Shown: positions 44,894-54,641, numbered from the stretch's first letter. The stretch is DNA of 64,000 nt from CAVXXB01 sp963765585 (GCA_963765585.1 CAVXXB010000014.1:186001-250000), one strand, 5' to 3'. The notes: a model not told the origin generated them from the sequence alone. Numbers and translations are program-made.

Positions 44894-45068
44894 GATTTAC
44901 TCCAAGTTTTTATGATAATACTATAATATAGAATAAAGACATATAGTATTATAGTCCCTAAGCACCTGAGTCCATTAGTCCCTGAGATATTTTGATCATA
45001 AGACTACCAATTTTCAATAGTTTATTGCCAATAGCTAATCGCCAATCGCCTATTGTCAATTCTCTTGA

Positions 45069-46355
45069 TTATTGAATCTCCTGATAAATCTTTACTATCG
45101 AGTTGGCCATGTTGTTCATTGTATATTGGGAAATTACTTTATCTCTTCCGTGTTTTGCAATGGCTTTTAATTTCCCCTGATCAGATAGAATGTCGGTGAG
45201 CGCTGTTGCCAGATGTTCCGGATCATTGGGTTCATAGATAATACCTCCGCCGGTATTTTTTACAAACTCAGGATACCCTCCGGCATTTGGCTGTACAATA
45301 GGTACGCCGGCGGCAAGCGCTTCAATCATATATGCACCAAAGGCTTCTCCACCCGGAACGGGGACAGATAAAACAGAAAGGGATTTCAGAAATTGTATTC
45401 TTTCCTCAATGCCAAATTGATCAAAAAGGGTGACATCCTGACTGACCTGATTTTTCTTTAATTTACGCATCACTTTTTTTATATAGGCTTTGTCGTCATT
45501 GGTATACCCACCCATAAGGTGCAATTTTGCATTCTTGAAAGCATCGTTCTGTTTCAGCAGAATAAACGCTTCCGATATAATTCCAAGACCGAAATATTCA
45601 GACATACGACACAGATAGCCGATAACCGGTGGATTTAAATCAAGATCAGCCTGTTCATACCGCTCAGGTTCAATACCTCCGTAAACCACATGAACCTTTT
45701 CCGGCGGGAGGTGCAATTGTTGAATAGATCGGTCGGCATAGTACTGGCTGGCGGCGATAAATGCATCCACGTCGGCAGCACGTTCGCCCATTTTATCCCA
45801 GGTCTGTTTTTGATAATCCTGGCTCATAGGATCAATCCATTCATTTTCATCCTGAAGAGAGCAAACCACACTGGCTCCCAAATCATTTTTTAACCGATGA
45901 GCAAGACCCAGTAATAATGCATTGGACAAATGAACAATCTCAGGCTTTATTTCGGTTTTGAGATACTCGATTAGGTGACTTAATTCTGTCGCCTGTCTGC
46001 CATTTTCGCCATCCAGCATCGATAGGGTCATTTCTTCCAGACCGGTAGCCCGCGTGGATCCGGCCTTTTTTGCAGCCATTTGTAGCAGACCTTCTGAATC
46101 AAGTAATCTTTCCATCCATAGAGGTGCACGCCGGTAGAATGGGATTTTTTCTTTCAGATACACATTTATGGCGCCATAAAATACCGGTGTATCACCCATG
46201 ATGCCTTTGCCATCGATATTATGCGGTAAGTAAATGGGAACCATGATCACATCATGGTTCATTGACCTTAGTGTTTGGATTAATTCGTTGTCACGTAAAC
46301 AATTCTGGCAATAAAATGTCCCGCCCGATCCTGGAATAATATGGACTATTTTCAT
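45069..46355 (-). CDS. Family-4-type glycosyltransferase
   Basis: 428 residues with a GT-B fold. An N-terminal GSGGTFYCQNCLRDNELI opening precedes a Rossmann-like acceptor domain. The donor domain carries VIGYLCRMSEYFGLGIISEAF and GGEAFGAYMIEALAAGVPIVQPNAGGYPEFV, in which the E...E retaining motif of GT4 is present. It would transfer a sugar from a nucleotide donor to an unknown acceptor. Its start overlaps the stop of the propeller lipoprotein gene (TAATG), which places it as the last gene of the redox cluster. Confidence 0.87.
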   Translation of the reverse strand: MKIVHIIPGSGGTFYCQNCLRDNELIQTLRSMNHDVIMVPIYLPHNIDGKGIMGDTPVFYGAINVYLKEKIPFYRRAPLWMERLLDSEGLLQMAAKKAGSTRATGLEEMTLSMLDGENGRQATELSHLIEYLKTEIKPEIVHLSNALLLGLAHRLKNDLGASVVCSLQDENEWIDPMSQDYQKQTWDKMGERAADVDAFIAASQYYADRSIQQLHLPPEKVHVVYGGIEPERYEQADLDLNPPVIGYLCRMSEYFGLGIISEAFILLKQNDAFKNAKLHLMGGYTNDDKAYIKKVMRKLKKNQVSQDVTLFDQFGIEERIQFLKSLSVLSVPVPGGEAFGAYMIEALAAGVPIVQPNAGGYPEFVKNTGGGIIYEPNDPEHLATALTDILSDQGKLKAIAKHGRDKVISQYTMNNMANSIVKIYQEIQ

Positions 46356-46975
46356 TATTTTTCTCCAAATGTATATATCCGGCCGTCCTCGGCACCAACC
46401 GAAATAATATTGCTTGAGATCGCAGGTGACCCGGAAATGGCTGCACCAATTTCATATGACCAGATTAAATTACCATCTTTTAAATTGAGCATATATAATC
46501 TGCCGTCATCTGAACCTACGACGACACGATTACCACAAATAACCGGCGAACTGTTAACATCATCAAGTGTGCGAAATTTCCAGATTAGTTTTCCATTTTC
46601 TTTGTTGATACAATACACAGATTGATTTCGCGATCCGATTACTACAACTTCATTATCTACCGCAGGAGATGAGAAGAAAGCACCGGTTTCATCTTCATTT
46701 CCAAATTCCCATATTATTTTCTTCTCTTTGATATCAATACAAAGAAGTTTTTTTCCATAATGTCCCACAAAAGCTTTACCCGAATGAGTGGCGGAAGAAG
46801 CGGCTATATATGATTGTGTGGGTACTTTTCCATACTTAGTGGCGTCATTTGCCTTTAATATGTGCACATAGTCTGTCACATCCGCCAAAAATAATCCAAT
46901 CGTCGTCCAGGGCAGGTGTTCCATTAATATAGTTATCTGTTTCATAAGACCATTTTTTTTCACCGGTTTCTGCAT
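46355..46975 (-). CDS. PQQ-type propeller lipoprotein, C-terminal fragment
   Basis: Continuation of the gene starting at 47516. Coding begins near 46870 (YVHILKANDATKYGKVPTQS). It contains the last four propeller blades (LLCIDIKEKKIIWEFG, VYCINKENGKLIWKFR, LYMLNLKDGNLIWSYE, ending DGRIYTFGEK). One indel near 46870 separates it from the main part. Its stop overlaps the glycosyltransferase start. Confidence 0.78.
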   Translation of the reverse strand: MQKPVKKNGLMKQITILMEHLPWTTIGLFLADVTDYVHILKANDATKYGKVPTQSYIAASSATHSGKAFVGHYGKKLLCIDIKEKKIIWEFGNEDETGAFFSSPAVDNEVVVIGSRNQSVYCINKENGKLIWKFRTLDDVNSSPVICGNRVVVGSDDGRLYMLNLKDGNLIWSYEIGAAISGSPAISSNIISVGAEDGRIYTFGEK

Positions 46976-47516
46976 TCAGACAATATAGAAAATTATCATA
47001 ACTTCCAAAGAGTACCAGACTTTGGGCACTCTCCTCTGACTCGATAATATTGGCCGAGCCATATATTTCACCATCTGTCTTATATTTCCATTTAAGTGCA
47101 CCGGTACCGGCATCCAGAGCATAGAATTCATTATTTAAAGATCCGATATAGATCGTCTGATTATAATAAAGCGGAGCGGCCTCAATATCATCTCCGGCAT
47201 CAAACTTCCAGATTTCCTTGCCTGATTTGAGATCCAGTGCATAGACGTGGCCATCATTTGATCCGATAAAAATTTTATCATCAGCAATGACAGGTGATGA
47301 TTTTATTTCGTATTCCGTTTTGAAGTTCCAAAGTAGTTCCGGATTATCCGGGATTTTACCGGCACTCACTCCATTTAGTCCGGGTGACCCGCGAAATATG
47401 GTCCACTCTGAAGCATTCTCCTGATTCGGTTTATCTGTGGTTTGCTCTTTATCTTCACAGCCTGTGATCAAAATAACCCAGGAGATCAGGGAAATAAAAA
47501 CTAAGATTTTATTCAT
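46845..47516 (-). CDS. PQQ-type propeller lipoprotein, N-terminal fragment
   Basis: Signal peptide with lipobox (VFISLISWVILITGC), then WTIFRGSPGLNGVSAGKIPDNPELLWNF, the opening shared by all propellers of this cluster. Blades of the form VYALDLKSGKEIWKFDAG follow, as in BamB and quinoprotein dehydrogenases. Residues needed for PQQ binding cannot be confirmed, and many proteins with these repeats bind no PQQ. It overlaps the flavoprotein gene upstream by eight bases. It is likely a lipid-anchored periplasmic protein. Confidence 0.82.
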   Translation of the reverse strand: MNKILVFISLISWVILITGCEDKEQTTDKPNQENASEWTIFRGSPGLNGVSAGKIPDNPELLWNFKTEYEIKSSPVIADDKIFIGSNDGHVYALDLKSGKEIWKFDAGDDIEAAPLYYNQTIYIGSLNNEFYALDAGTGALKWKYKTDGEIYGSANIIESEESAQSLVLFGSYDNFLYCLNAETGEKKWSYETDNYINGTPALDDDWIIFGGCDRLCAHIKGK

Positions 47517-48111
47517 ATTGCCTATCCTCTAAATGTTTCCGGAAAGCCAGTGCGCCGGTTGGGCAGGCAGTGACACATTCTTTTGTTGCGTTTTGCAGTG
47601 CGGTATCAAGAGGATCGCCAAAAGGTACCATAACGACTGCTTCATATCCCCGGTGGGCAAAGGTGAACCCCGGACTATCCCCGTGCTTTTCGGTGATTTG
47701 TACACAAAGACCGCACTTAATACATTTACCCGGCTCAAAAAGGATATCCGGGTGCTCGTTGAGTAACTTTAATGGTTTGCGGTCTCCGGTTTTGAATCTT
47801 TTTTGGTCTGCGCCATATTCCTGGGAATAAATTCGCAGTTTACATGATTCCGGTTTTCGGCAATCACAACGGAAACATCGTGTGGCTTCTTCCATTGCCT
47901 GCGTATTGGAGAACCCATGCACATCAATCTCTTCAGAGTGTACCTGATCGATATCATTTACCAGTTGAAGCAACTGCGCTGCCTCTTCGGTCTCCAATCG
48001 CCCTACAACCGAGTTAAAGCGGCGTTGAAAACCATCCACCATATTTTGTGAGAAAAATTGATTAACTGAGTATGCCATGAATTTGCCATGGGCGAGTGAC
48101 CGGATTGCCAT
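47509..48111 (-). CDS. NfnB/GltD-NuoG-like flavoprotein, C-terminal fragment
   Basis: End of the gene starting at 49102. The first part completes the flavoprotein (MAIRSLAHGKFMAYSVNQF). CFRCDCRKPESC and CIKCGLCVQI...CVTACPTGALAF then add two iron-sulfur motifs like those of NuoG/HydA-type subunits. The region 48112-48283 between the fragments is coding in this frame (YDAVIIATGAIIPES, then FAGGNSVSEG), so the real break is at about 48287 (TATTTATC). Full length is about 530 residues. Confidence 0.8.
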   Translation of the reverse strand: MAIRSLAHGKFMAYSVNQFFSQNMVDGFQRRFNSVVGRLETEEAAQLLQLVNDIDQVHSEEIDVHGFSNTQAMEEATRCFRCDCRKPESCKLRIYSQEYGADQKRFKTGDRKPLKLLNEHPDILFEPGKCIKCGLCVQITEKHGDSPGFTFAHRGYEAVVMVPFGDPLDTALQNATKECVTACPTGALAFRKHLEDRQYE

Positions 48112-48283
48112 GCGTCCTTCAGAAACCGAATTTCCGCCGGCAAAAACACTTTTCAGATTTGTCTCAAAGGTTTTTGGATTTACTATGATACCGCGTTTTG
48201 AGGTATTTAAGGAATTATACTCCGGACTTTCCGGTATGATCGCACCGGTAGCAATAATGACTGCGTCATACTTGGACTGAAGA

Positions 48284-49102
48284 TCATGTGATAAATATAT
48301 CCTGACCGAGTTTTTTGCTCATGTGAAAATGAATCTGAGATAATGCCTTGATCTGATCTATCTCCCGATCCAATACCTGCTTGTCTAATTTCTCATCAGG
48401 AATCCCATAGCGTAACAACCCACCGGCTTCTTTGTTCTGATCAAATATATGCGCTTGATGACCCTCCTGCGCCAGGTAGTACGCCGCAGATAGTCCCGCC
48501 GGGCCGGCTCCAATTATTGCCACTTTTTTTCCGGAATCCGGTTTACATTCCGGTTGATATGGTTTTTCGGATTCAAGATCCACATCAGCCACAAATCGTT
48601 TGAGCAGGCAAATGGATAACGTCGTGTCGTAATATTTACGGTTACATCCGCGTTCGCATGGTGCGGGACAAATCCGGCCAAGGACAGCCGGTAAGGCGAT
48701 GTCTTTTTTTACGGTCCGGATGGCTTCTTCAAATTTCTGATCCCTTATCTGCTCGATCATAAGTGGAATGTTCATGTATGCCGGACAGGATCTTAGACAG
48801 GGTGCCTCACAGTTTCCCACATGCTCACTGAGCAACAGATCAAGTGTATCTTTTCTTGCCTTAACTACCATTTCATTTTGAGTATTAATGACCATGCCGT
48901 CACTGACCGGGGTCGAACAGGCCGGAACCAGACGGTTTTGTTTTTCGTCTTCAACAACGCAAACCATGCATGAAGTAAACGAAGTCAATCCTTTAAGATG
49001 ACACATGGTGGGAATCTCAAAGCCATATTTCTGTGATACCTCAAGTAATGTATCCCCGGCCTCTGCAGTAACCGGTTTTTTATTTAATATAAGTGATATC
49101 AT
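48284..49102 (-). CDS. NfnB/GltD-NuoG-like flavoprotein, N-terminal fragment
   Basis: An N-terminal [2Fe-2S] domain like that of NuoG (ISLILNKKPVTAEAGDTLLEV; Cys in IPTMCHLKG...CMVCVVE...C) is followed by the GltD/NfnB iron-sulfur region (CEAPCLRSCPA..., RICPAPCERGCNR). Then comes an FAD-binding Rossmann motif (VAIIGAGPAGLSAAYYLAQEG) and a second nucleotide-binding region. This fusion recalls the StnC-type subunit of Sporomusa-type electron-bifurcating transhydrogenase. NADPH binding is probable. Its ATG overlaps the stop of the NuoEF-like gene (ATGA), indicating a complex of the two. Confidence 0.83.
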   Translation of the reverse strand: MISLILNKKPVTAEAGDTLLEVSQKYGFEIPTMCHLKGLTSFTSCMVCVVEDEKQNRLVPACSTPVSDGMVINTQNEMVVKARKDTLDLLLSEHVGNCEAPCLRSCPAYMNIPLMIEQIRDQKFEEAIRTVKKDIALPAVLGRICPAPCERGCNRKYYDTTLSICLLKRFVADVDLESEKPYQPECKPDSGKKVAIIGAGPAGLSAAYYLAQEGHQAHIFDQNKEAGGLLRYGIPDEKLDKQVLDREIDQIKALSQIHFHMSKKLGQDIFIT

Positions 49103-51477
49103 GAGATTATCTCAACTGCGTCATGGGGACATACCTGGAAGCAATTATCACATTTAATGCATTCCTCCTGAATGATCTCATGAACTTCGTATGGTTTATA
49201 GGGGATCGCATCTGTAGGACATTTTTGGGCACATATAGTGCATCCGATACATTTATCATTTATGGTATATGTGATTAAATCACGACACTTTTTGGCCGGG
49301 CATATGCCGGATAAATGTGCCTCATATTCTTCGCGAAAATATTTTAGTGTCGATATCACAGGGTTGGGTGCCGTTTTTCCTAACCCGCAAAGACTCCCGG
49401 ATTTAGTCTGCAGGGCAAGTTCTTCCAATTGGTCAAGATCTGCTTTCTGGCCTTTCCCTGAACAGATCTTCTCCAGCAGATTGAGCATGTGACGTGTTCC
49501 AATCCGGCAGTGAGTGCATTTTCCACAGGATTGATTTTGCGTGAACGTTAGAAAGTATTTTGCAATATCTACCATGCAATCGGATTCGTCAAGTACAAGC
49601 AGTCCGCCGGACCCCATCATGGCGCCTACATTTACCAGTTCCTCAAAATCAACCGGTGTATCCGCCAGGAATTCCGGCACACATCCGCCGGAAGGTCCAC
49701 CGATCTGAACTGCCTTAAATGCTTTATCGCCCTCAATACCACCGCCAATATCTTCAACAATTTCCCTGATTGTAATTCCCATCGGCACTTCAATCAGACC
49801 ACCTCGTTTTATCTTGCCGGCCAGGGAAAACACCTTGGTGCCTTTACTTTTTGGGGTACCGAGTTTATCAAACTGGGATGCGCCGTTTCTGATAATCCAG
49901 GGTATGGTGGCATAGGTCTCACAATTATTGACAAGCGTGGAATGCCCCCATAACCCGCTCACCACCGGATATGGTGGTCGGAATTTTGGCATGCCGCGTT
50001 TGCCTTCAATGGATGCGATCAGGGCAGTTTCTTCACCGCAAACAAAGGCACCGGCTCCCTGTACTATTTTTAAATCCAATGAAAATGAAGATCCAAGTAT
50101 TTTTTTACCAAGCAGATTATTTTTGTAACAGACATCAAGAGCATTCTGAACACGTTGGACGGCAAGGGGGTACTCCGCCCGGATATAAAGAAAACCTTCA
50201 CCGGCGCCAACAGCCAGTGCCGCTATGATAATGCCTTCAATCACCCGGTAGGGATATGATTCGAGAATCATGCGATCCATAAACGCGCCCGGGTCACCTT
50301 CATCACCGTTGCAGATTATGTACTTTTTTTCATCTTTTACATCATGTGCTATTTGCCACTTGAGCCCGGTTTGAAATCCCGCGCCGCCACGCCCACGCAA
50401 GCCGCTTGATTTTATGGTCGCAATAATATTCTGAGGATCCATTTCTTTAAGACATGAATCAAGGGCGCGGAAACCACCACCGGATTTATATTCATCCAGA
50501 TCAAGCGGGTCAATGACACCGGCGTATTCTGTGGCGATATGTTTTTGACGATCAAGAAAGACGGTTATCTGAGGATCACGGGTATGTAATGATTTGCGGG
50601 CGCTATCCTGCAAGGTTTCGTCGTCGATAAAAGTGTCGATAAAATTGTAAAATGAATTTTTGATGTTTTGGCCAAATCGTGCCGCTTTAAAATGACGACG
50701 CATAATCTTTTTCACTTCATCCGGCGCAACTTTGTCATATAATACGGTTTCTTCACCCGGCTTTATGATCTCCAGCAAGGGGACACGATGGCACATTCCT
50801 ACGCAACCCACACGTTTTACACTCGTGCGAATTCCAGTATCTTGTAACGAATTTTGTAATGCCTGGTGTACATCGGCACTTCCGCTGGCCACACAGCAGG
50901 AACCCAGACCGATACGGACCTCACCTTGTGAATTATCATAGGCTTGTACCGGTTTGTTTTTTGGTGATTCATTCTGCCAGTTTATCTGAAAATTGTTCAG
51001 GATCTGATCTACGCCGTTAGGTGCAACGTGTCCATAAGTAATTCCATCGATCTGAATAACAGGCGCCAGGGTGCAGCATCCCAGACAGGCAACCTTTTGG
51101 ATGGTAAATTCACCTTGTTCGTCCGTGTCGTTACCCTCGGCAATCGATAATTCGCGTTGGAACGCATCGAACACCAGTCCGGCACCTTTTACATGACAGG
51201 CAGTGCCGGTACAAATATGAACCATATGTTTGCCTACCGGTGTATGCCGGAACTGATCATAAAAAGTAGAAACGCCATATATGGAAGCGAGTGAAATATC
51301 TGTTGAACCCGCTACCCGGCGTAGTGCAGCTTCAGGCAGGTAATTGTATTTATTCTGGATAGCATTAAGAATGGCAATCACATTGTGTTGGCTGGTACCG
51401 GTCCGGACAAGTATTTCATCGACATCCTTGTTCAAACCCTCGCGGGAGTTGTTATTTGGTTCCTGATAGGCAGACAT
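49099..51477 (-). CDS. NuoE-NuoF-ferredoxin fusion (NADH-binding flavin/iron-sulfur subunit)
   Basis: The start MSAYQEP at 51477, two bases after the upstream stop (TAAGATG), is preferred to 51507. Four parts: a NuoE-like thioredoxin-fold [2Fe-2S] domain (CTGTACHVKG...CLGCCTLAP), a second such domain (LGSCCVASGSADVHQ...VGCVGMCHR), and a NuoF domain with NADH/FMN glycine-rich GRGGAGFQTGLKW, ICNGDEGDPGAFMDR and [4Fe-4S] SCGKCTHCRIGT. Two C-terminal [4Fe-4S] motifs (CIGCTICAQKCP, CIKCDNCFQVCP) end it. The order matches HydB/HndC and StnB subunits of electron-bifurcating enzymes with NuoE fused. It is likely cytoplasmic and works with the flavoprotein it overlaps. Confidence 0.9.
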   Translation of the reverse strand: MSAYQEPNNNSREGLNKDVDEILVRTGTSQHNVIAILNAIQNKYNYLPEAALRRVAGSTDISLASIYGVSTFYDQFRHTPVGKHMVHICTGTACHVKGAGLVFDAFQRELSIAEGNDTDEQGEFTIQKVACLGCCTLAPVIQIDGITYGHVAPNGVDQILNNFQINWQNESPKNKPVQAYDNSQGEVRIGLGSCCVASGSADVHQALQNSLQDTGIRTSVKRVGCVGMCHRVPLLEIIKPGEETVLYDKVAPDEVKKIMRRHFKAARFGQNIKNSFYNFIDTFIDDETLQDSARKSLHTRDPQITVFLDRQKHIATEYAGVIDPLDLDEYKSGGGFRALDSCLKEMDPQNIIATIKSSGLRGRGGAGFQTGLKWQIAHDVKDEKKYIICNGDEGDPGAFMDRMILESYPYRVIEGIIIAALAVGAGEGFLYIRAEYPLAVQRVQNALDVCYKNNLLGKKILGSSFSLDLKIVQGAGAFVCGEETALIASIEGKRGMPKFRPPYPVVSGLWGHSTLVNNCETYATIPWIIRNGASQFDKLGTPKSKGTKVFSLAGKIKRGGLIEVPMGITIREIVEDIGGGIEGDKAFKAVQIGGPSGGCVPEFLADTPVDFEELVNVGAMMGSGGLLVLDESDCMVDIAKYFLTFTQNQSCGKCTHCRIGTRHMLNLLEKICSGKGQKADLDQLEELALQTKSGSLCGLGKTAPNPVISTLKYFREEYEAHLSGICPAKKCRDLITYTINDKCIGCTICAQKCPTDAIPYKPYEVHEIIQEECIKCDNCFQVCPHDAVEIIS

Positions 51478-51478
51478 C

Positions 51479-53158
51479 TTAATTACCGATGCAATATAAG
51501 TTTTCAATTCCCCGAATATAGATACGGCCGTCCATAAATGCCGGGATAGTCATAGCCTTTTCACCCAGTGGCGATTCATTGACTAATTTGAATTCGCGAT
51601 CGGGTTTGATGATGAAGGTAACTCCGTCCATATCCATTAAATAAATATTTCCGCCGGCGAGTATCGGTGATGAATAAAATCCCTCATCAAAATCATGCAT
51701 CCACAGCACTTCACCCGTCTTTGCATCAAAGCAAGTCACCGGTCCAAAACTGGTGGCCATAAAAACATACCCGGCCATGGCTAATGGGCTGGAAACTTCC
51801 GATAAATCATCTTCGACTTCCCACACGATTTGCGGCTGACCATCCAGACTGATTGCGGCAAGGATCGCAAATTCGTTTACTACATATACCATTCCATCGG
51901 CGTAAGTTGGTGACGGTGCCACCTCGCCATCCATACAATCCACCCGCCAAAGTTCTTTACCGGTTTGCGGATTATAGGAGATAACATAGGGATTGGAATT
52001 GAGAACAATTTGAGGGTCACCCTCAGAATCTATTAGAAGGGGAGAAGCCCAGGATATTTGAACATCCCGTTCGATCCGGTATAATTCAGCCCCGTTGAGC
52101 ACATTTAAACCCAGTAAGAAGTTACCTTCATTATGATCAAACTGGACAAGTAAAATGTTTTTATATATCAGCAGGGAAGAGGAGTGGCCATAATGATTGT
52201 CCGGCTGACCCAGGTTTTTTTCCCAAATACTGTTACCCTCAAAATCAAGTGCGGCCACATCACCGGTTGCATAAATAACGTATATGCGTTGTCCGTCCGT
52301 TACCATTGTTGGTGCCGCGTATCCGGTATCATTGGTTACTTTCGGTTTTTTTGCCGGTGAACCGGGAATATCATTCAGACTAATCTGCCATTTTAGATTA
52401 CCGGATTGCCGGTCATAACAATAGACTTCCTGTCCGGTTTTATCAGCCCCGGATAGAAAAATCGACTCCTGCCAGATTATCGGCGAATTAAAACCAGGTT
52501 TTGCTATGGCCGTTTTCCAGAGGATGTTTTCTCCTGTTTCACCATTCCAGGTAATCGGAATATTTTTTTGATAGGCAATACCATTTCCTTCGGCTCCTCT
52601 GAATGACGGCCAGTTGGCTCGCAGTTCTTCAAGAGATGCATAATTCTGCAATTCCGGTTCGGCATCGCGGGTCAGTTCACTCTCTGACAAAATACCGGTG
52701 AGCAGTGCCAGTGTAAGAATTGCCAGGCCGGTATAAGCCAGATATTTACGGGCAAGAATCCCGGAAAGCCAGTTTCGTCCGGTAGTTGATTCACTCTCTA
52801 AGTCAGGGAATCGTTTTTTTTGCGAGTTCATGTACTTGAGTGCAGCCAGAAAGGTGAGCACGGATATAAAGAGGATTAAACCACCGGTGTGTATTTGCCA
52901 CTGGTTTGTAAAGTATGCTTTGCGTGCCAGCAGATCGAGAGCGCGTATCTGCTCTTTTAATTCTGCGTTCTGTGGATCCTTCTGCAATTGAAGCATTAAT
53001 TGATTCAACGCTTTACTGTTCAGTGGATCGATTGATTTCGTCTGCAGATAGTTTGCAATCATCAAGATACTCAATATAACTGCTACCACAAGCGCAACGA
53101 TTGCCAGTTTACTTGCCAGATCATACCATCGGGGGGAATTTTCCATTGCTTGAAACAT
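51479..53158 (-). CDS. Membrane-anchored PQQ-type beta-propeller protein
   Basis: 559 residues. Three membrane helices lie in the first 165 residues (LAIVALVVAVILSILMIANYL; TGGLILFISVLTFLAAL; YLAYTGLAILTLALLTGIL), with a helical segment between the first two. A periplasmic propeller starting WPSFRGAEGNGIAY and blades such as VYCYDRQSGNLKWQI and VTCFDAKTGEVLWMH follow. It starts two bases after the stop of the NapH-like gene (TAATAATG), implying coupled translation. It may connect periplasmic and membrane parts of the proposed redox complex; cofactor unknown. Confidence 0.83.
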   Translation of the reverse strand: MFQAMENSPRWYDLASKLAIVALVVAVILSILMIANYLQTKSIDPLNSKALNQLMLQLQKDPQNAELKEQIRALDLLARKAYFTNQWQIHTGGLILFISVLTFLAALKYMNSQKKRFPDLESESTTGRNWLSGILARKYLAYTGLAILTLALLTGILSESELTRDAEPELQNYASLEELRANWPSFRGAEGNGIAYQKNIPITWNGETGENILWKTAIAKPGFNSPIIWQESIFLSGADKTGQEVYCYDRQSGNLKWQISLNDIPGSPAKKPKVTNDTGYAAPTMVTDGQRIYVIYATGDVAALDFEGNSIWEKNLGQPDNHYGHSSSLLIYKNILLVQFDHNEGNFLLGLNVLNGAELYRIERDVQISWASPLLIDSEGDPQIVLNSNPYVISYNPQTGKELWRVDCMDGEVAPSPTYADGMVYVVNEFAILAAISLDGQPQIVWEVEDDLSEVSSPLAMAGYVFMATSFGPVTCFDAKTGEVLWMHDFDEGFYSSPILAGGNIYLMDMDGVTFIIKPDREFKLVNESPLGEKAMTIPAFMDGRIYIRGIENLYCIGN

Positions 53159-53160
53159 TA

Positions 53161-54480
53161 TTAATATCCATCAAAAGTTGAAATTTGAATTTGTGTGTCT
53201 CTTCGTTCCTGTTCAAACGGGCAATATGAAAAACACCGGCCGCAACTGAGACAGCTGCCCTTATTTGCTGTATATTCCGGATAATTTTTTCGTACGGATA
53301 AATTAACCAATTTTATTGCCAGTATCAGGCCAAGAAATCCGCCCAAAATCCAGCTGCCAATAAGAAAGCGGTTTTGGATGAGTTTTGCTTCGGACATGAG
53401 CTCCGTGGTCGGTTGGCCCGAAGAGCGAAATGTACGGGTTTCTTCGGTGGTTTCAATGCGCTGACCACGATTTTCCAATTGTATTTCTTCTGCAAGAAAT
53501 ACGGTGAAATGCTGCCTGGCCAGAGTGAGATGCATTGATGATATGGTCCAGCCGCTCACAAAGATAATTACCGGGATCAGTATAACCAGTATTGCAACCA
53601 GGCGGGTATCTGTCTCCTTTTTGGGCGGTGCCGGATCCAGGATTGGTTTATCGATGGCACCAAACGGACAGGATTCCTCACATAGCCGGCAGTTGGTACA
53701 TTCCGACGGGGTAATATTGACATTGCGTCGTGACAGCTTAGACATCCAATTGAGCAGCACACCATAAGGGCACAAATACCGGCAGTATGGACGTGCGACA
53801 ACCGTACCCAGAAGAAGCAGAGAACTACCCAGAAGAATCATGTTAAATGTGGCGCCAAACCGGAAAAAACCAACAAACGGATCGTATTGGCAAATGATAA
53901 AACCGGCACCGGTGGCGGCAAATAAGATACCAAAACCCAGATAGAGATAGGGCAGAAACCCCAAAACTTCTTCAAGCCATTTCGGCACATTGACCGGTTT
54001 GACAACGACTACGTCCTGAATGGCACCCAAAGGACATACCGCAGCACAGAATCCACGTCCAAAAAACAAAGTAAAGATTAATGGTATAATGAAGAAAGCT
54101 ATCACCGTCAGCGGAATCGCATAGGAAGTATTGGCCAGAGACCAGGCTACATTTTGTATGGCTCCGATTGAGCATACACAGCCCTCGCGATAAAATCCAA
54201 AATAAGCCAGGGAGAAAACGAGTAGTAAAAATATATGGGTTCTTGATCTCTTTTTGAGAGAAAAATATGACGCCAATGACAATGTGATCAGGAGAATAAA
54301 GACGTCAAAGTATTCCCAGAACAATGTACGCGGGCCGGGTGTGGTCATGACAGGTTGTGTATGTCCCGATTTGAAATCGGGCTTTGGGAATCGCTGGATC
54401 ACATCGGGAAACACGCTGGTTATAATGAACCCTAAAATGATAGCGATTAATAGTATTTTTATGTTTTTATTCATTTTCAA
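53161..54480 (-). CDS. NapH/NosR-like membrane polyferredoxin
   Basis: About 439 residues with roughly six or seven membrane helices. Two NapH/NosR-type cysteine motifs (FGRGFCAAVCPLGAIQ, and RPYCRYLCPYGVLLNW) sit at helix ends. They are followed by a cytoplasmic [4Fe-4S] motif (CTNCRLCEESCPFGAI), a helix pair around a periplasmic loop, and a final CLSCGRCFSYCPFEQER. Such proteins move electrons across the membrane and often contact quinol. The ATG at 54474 (MNKNIKILL) is the likely start. A short frame with a better AAGGAGA site starts at 54502 and overlaps it. The Tat ferredoxin upstream makes a NapG-NapH-like pair. Confidence 0.85.
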   Translation of the reverse strand: MKMNKNIKILLIAIILGFIITSVFPDVIQRFPKPDFKSGHTQPVMTTPGPRTLFWEYFDVFILLITLSLASYFSLKKRSRTHIFLLLVFSLAYFGFYREGCVCSIGAIQNVAWSLANTSYAIPLTVIAFFIIPLIFTLFFGRGFCAAVCPLGAIQDVVVVKPVNVPKWLEEVLGFLPYLYLGFGILFAATGAGFIICQYDPFVGFFRFGATFNMILLGSSLLLLGTVVARPYCRYLCPYGVLLNWMSKLSRRNVNITPSECTNCRLCEESCPFGAIDKPILDPAPPKKETDTRLVAILVILIPVIIFVSGWTISSMHLTLARQHFTVFLAEEIQLENRGQRIETTEETRTFRSSGQPTTELMSEAKLIQNRFLIGSWILGGFLGLILAIKLVNLSVRKNYPEYTANKGSCLSCGRCFSYCPFEQERRDTQIQISTFDGY

Positions 54481-54540
54481 TTTTGATATGGTGGGGAGAC
54501 ATTCAATGGTCTCCTTAGAATCATAATATTATTGGTTTTG

Positions 54541-54588
54541 TAGGGACGCATTGCAATGCGTAGGGACACGGCATGCCGTGTCCCTAGG
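54541..54588. repeat. TAGGGAC palindromic repeat
   Basis: TAGGGACGCATTGCAATGCG and TAGGGACACGGCATGCCGTG, each nearly self-complementary, stand in tandem in the only sizeable gap of the 60.4-45.1 kb cluster. The second half matches the arms of the repeat at 44069-44141. Confidence 0.75.
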
Positions 54589-54641
54589 AAATGATTGTTA
54601 ATATCGATTCGCAAAATTTCCAATATCACCCTACATATGTG

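Noticed and set aside
1620..45060. CRISPR array among the many short repeats
   Set aside because: No run of identical repeats separated by regular unique spacers exists, and there are no cas genes.
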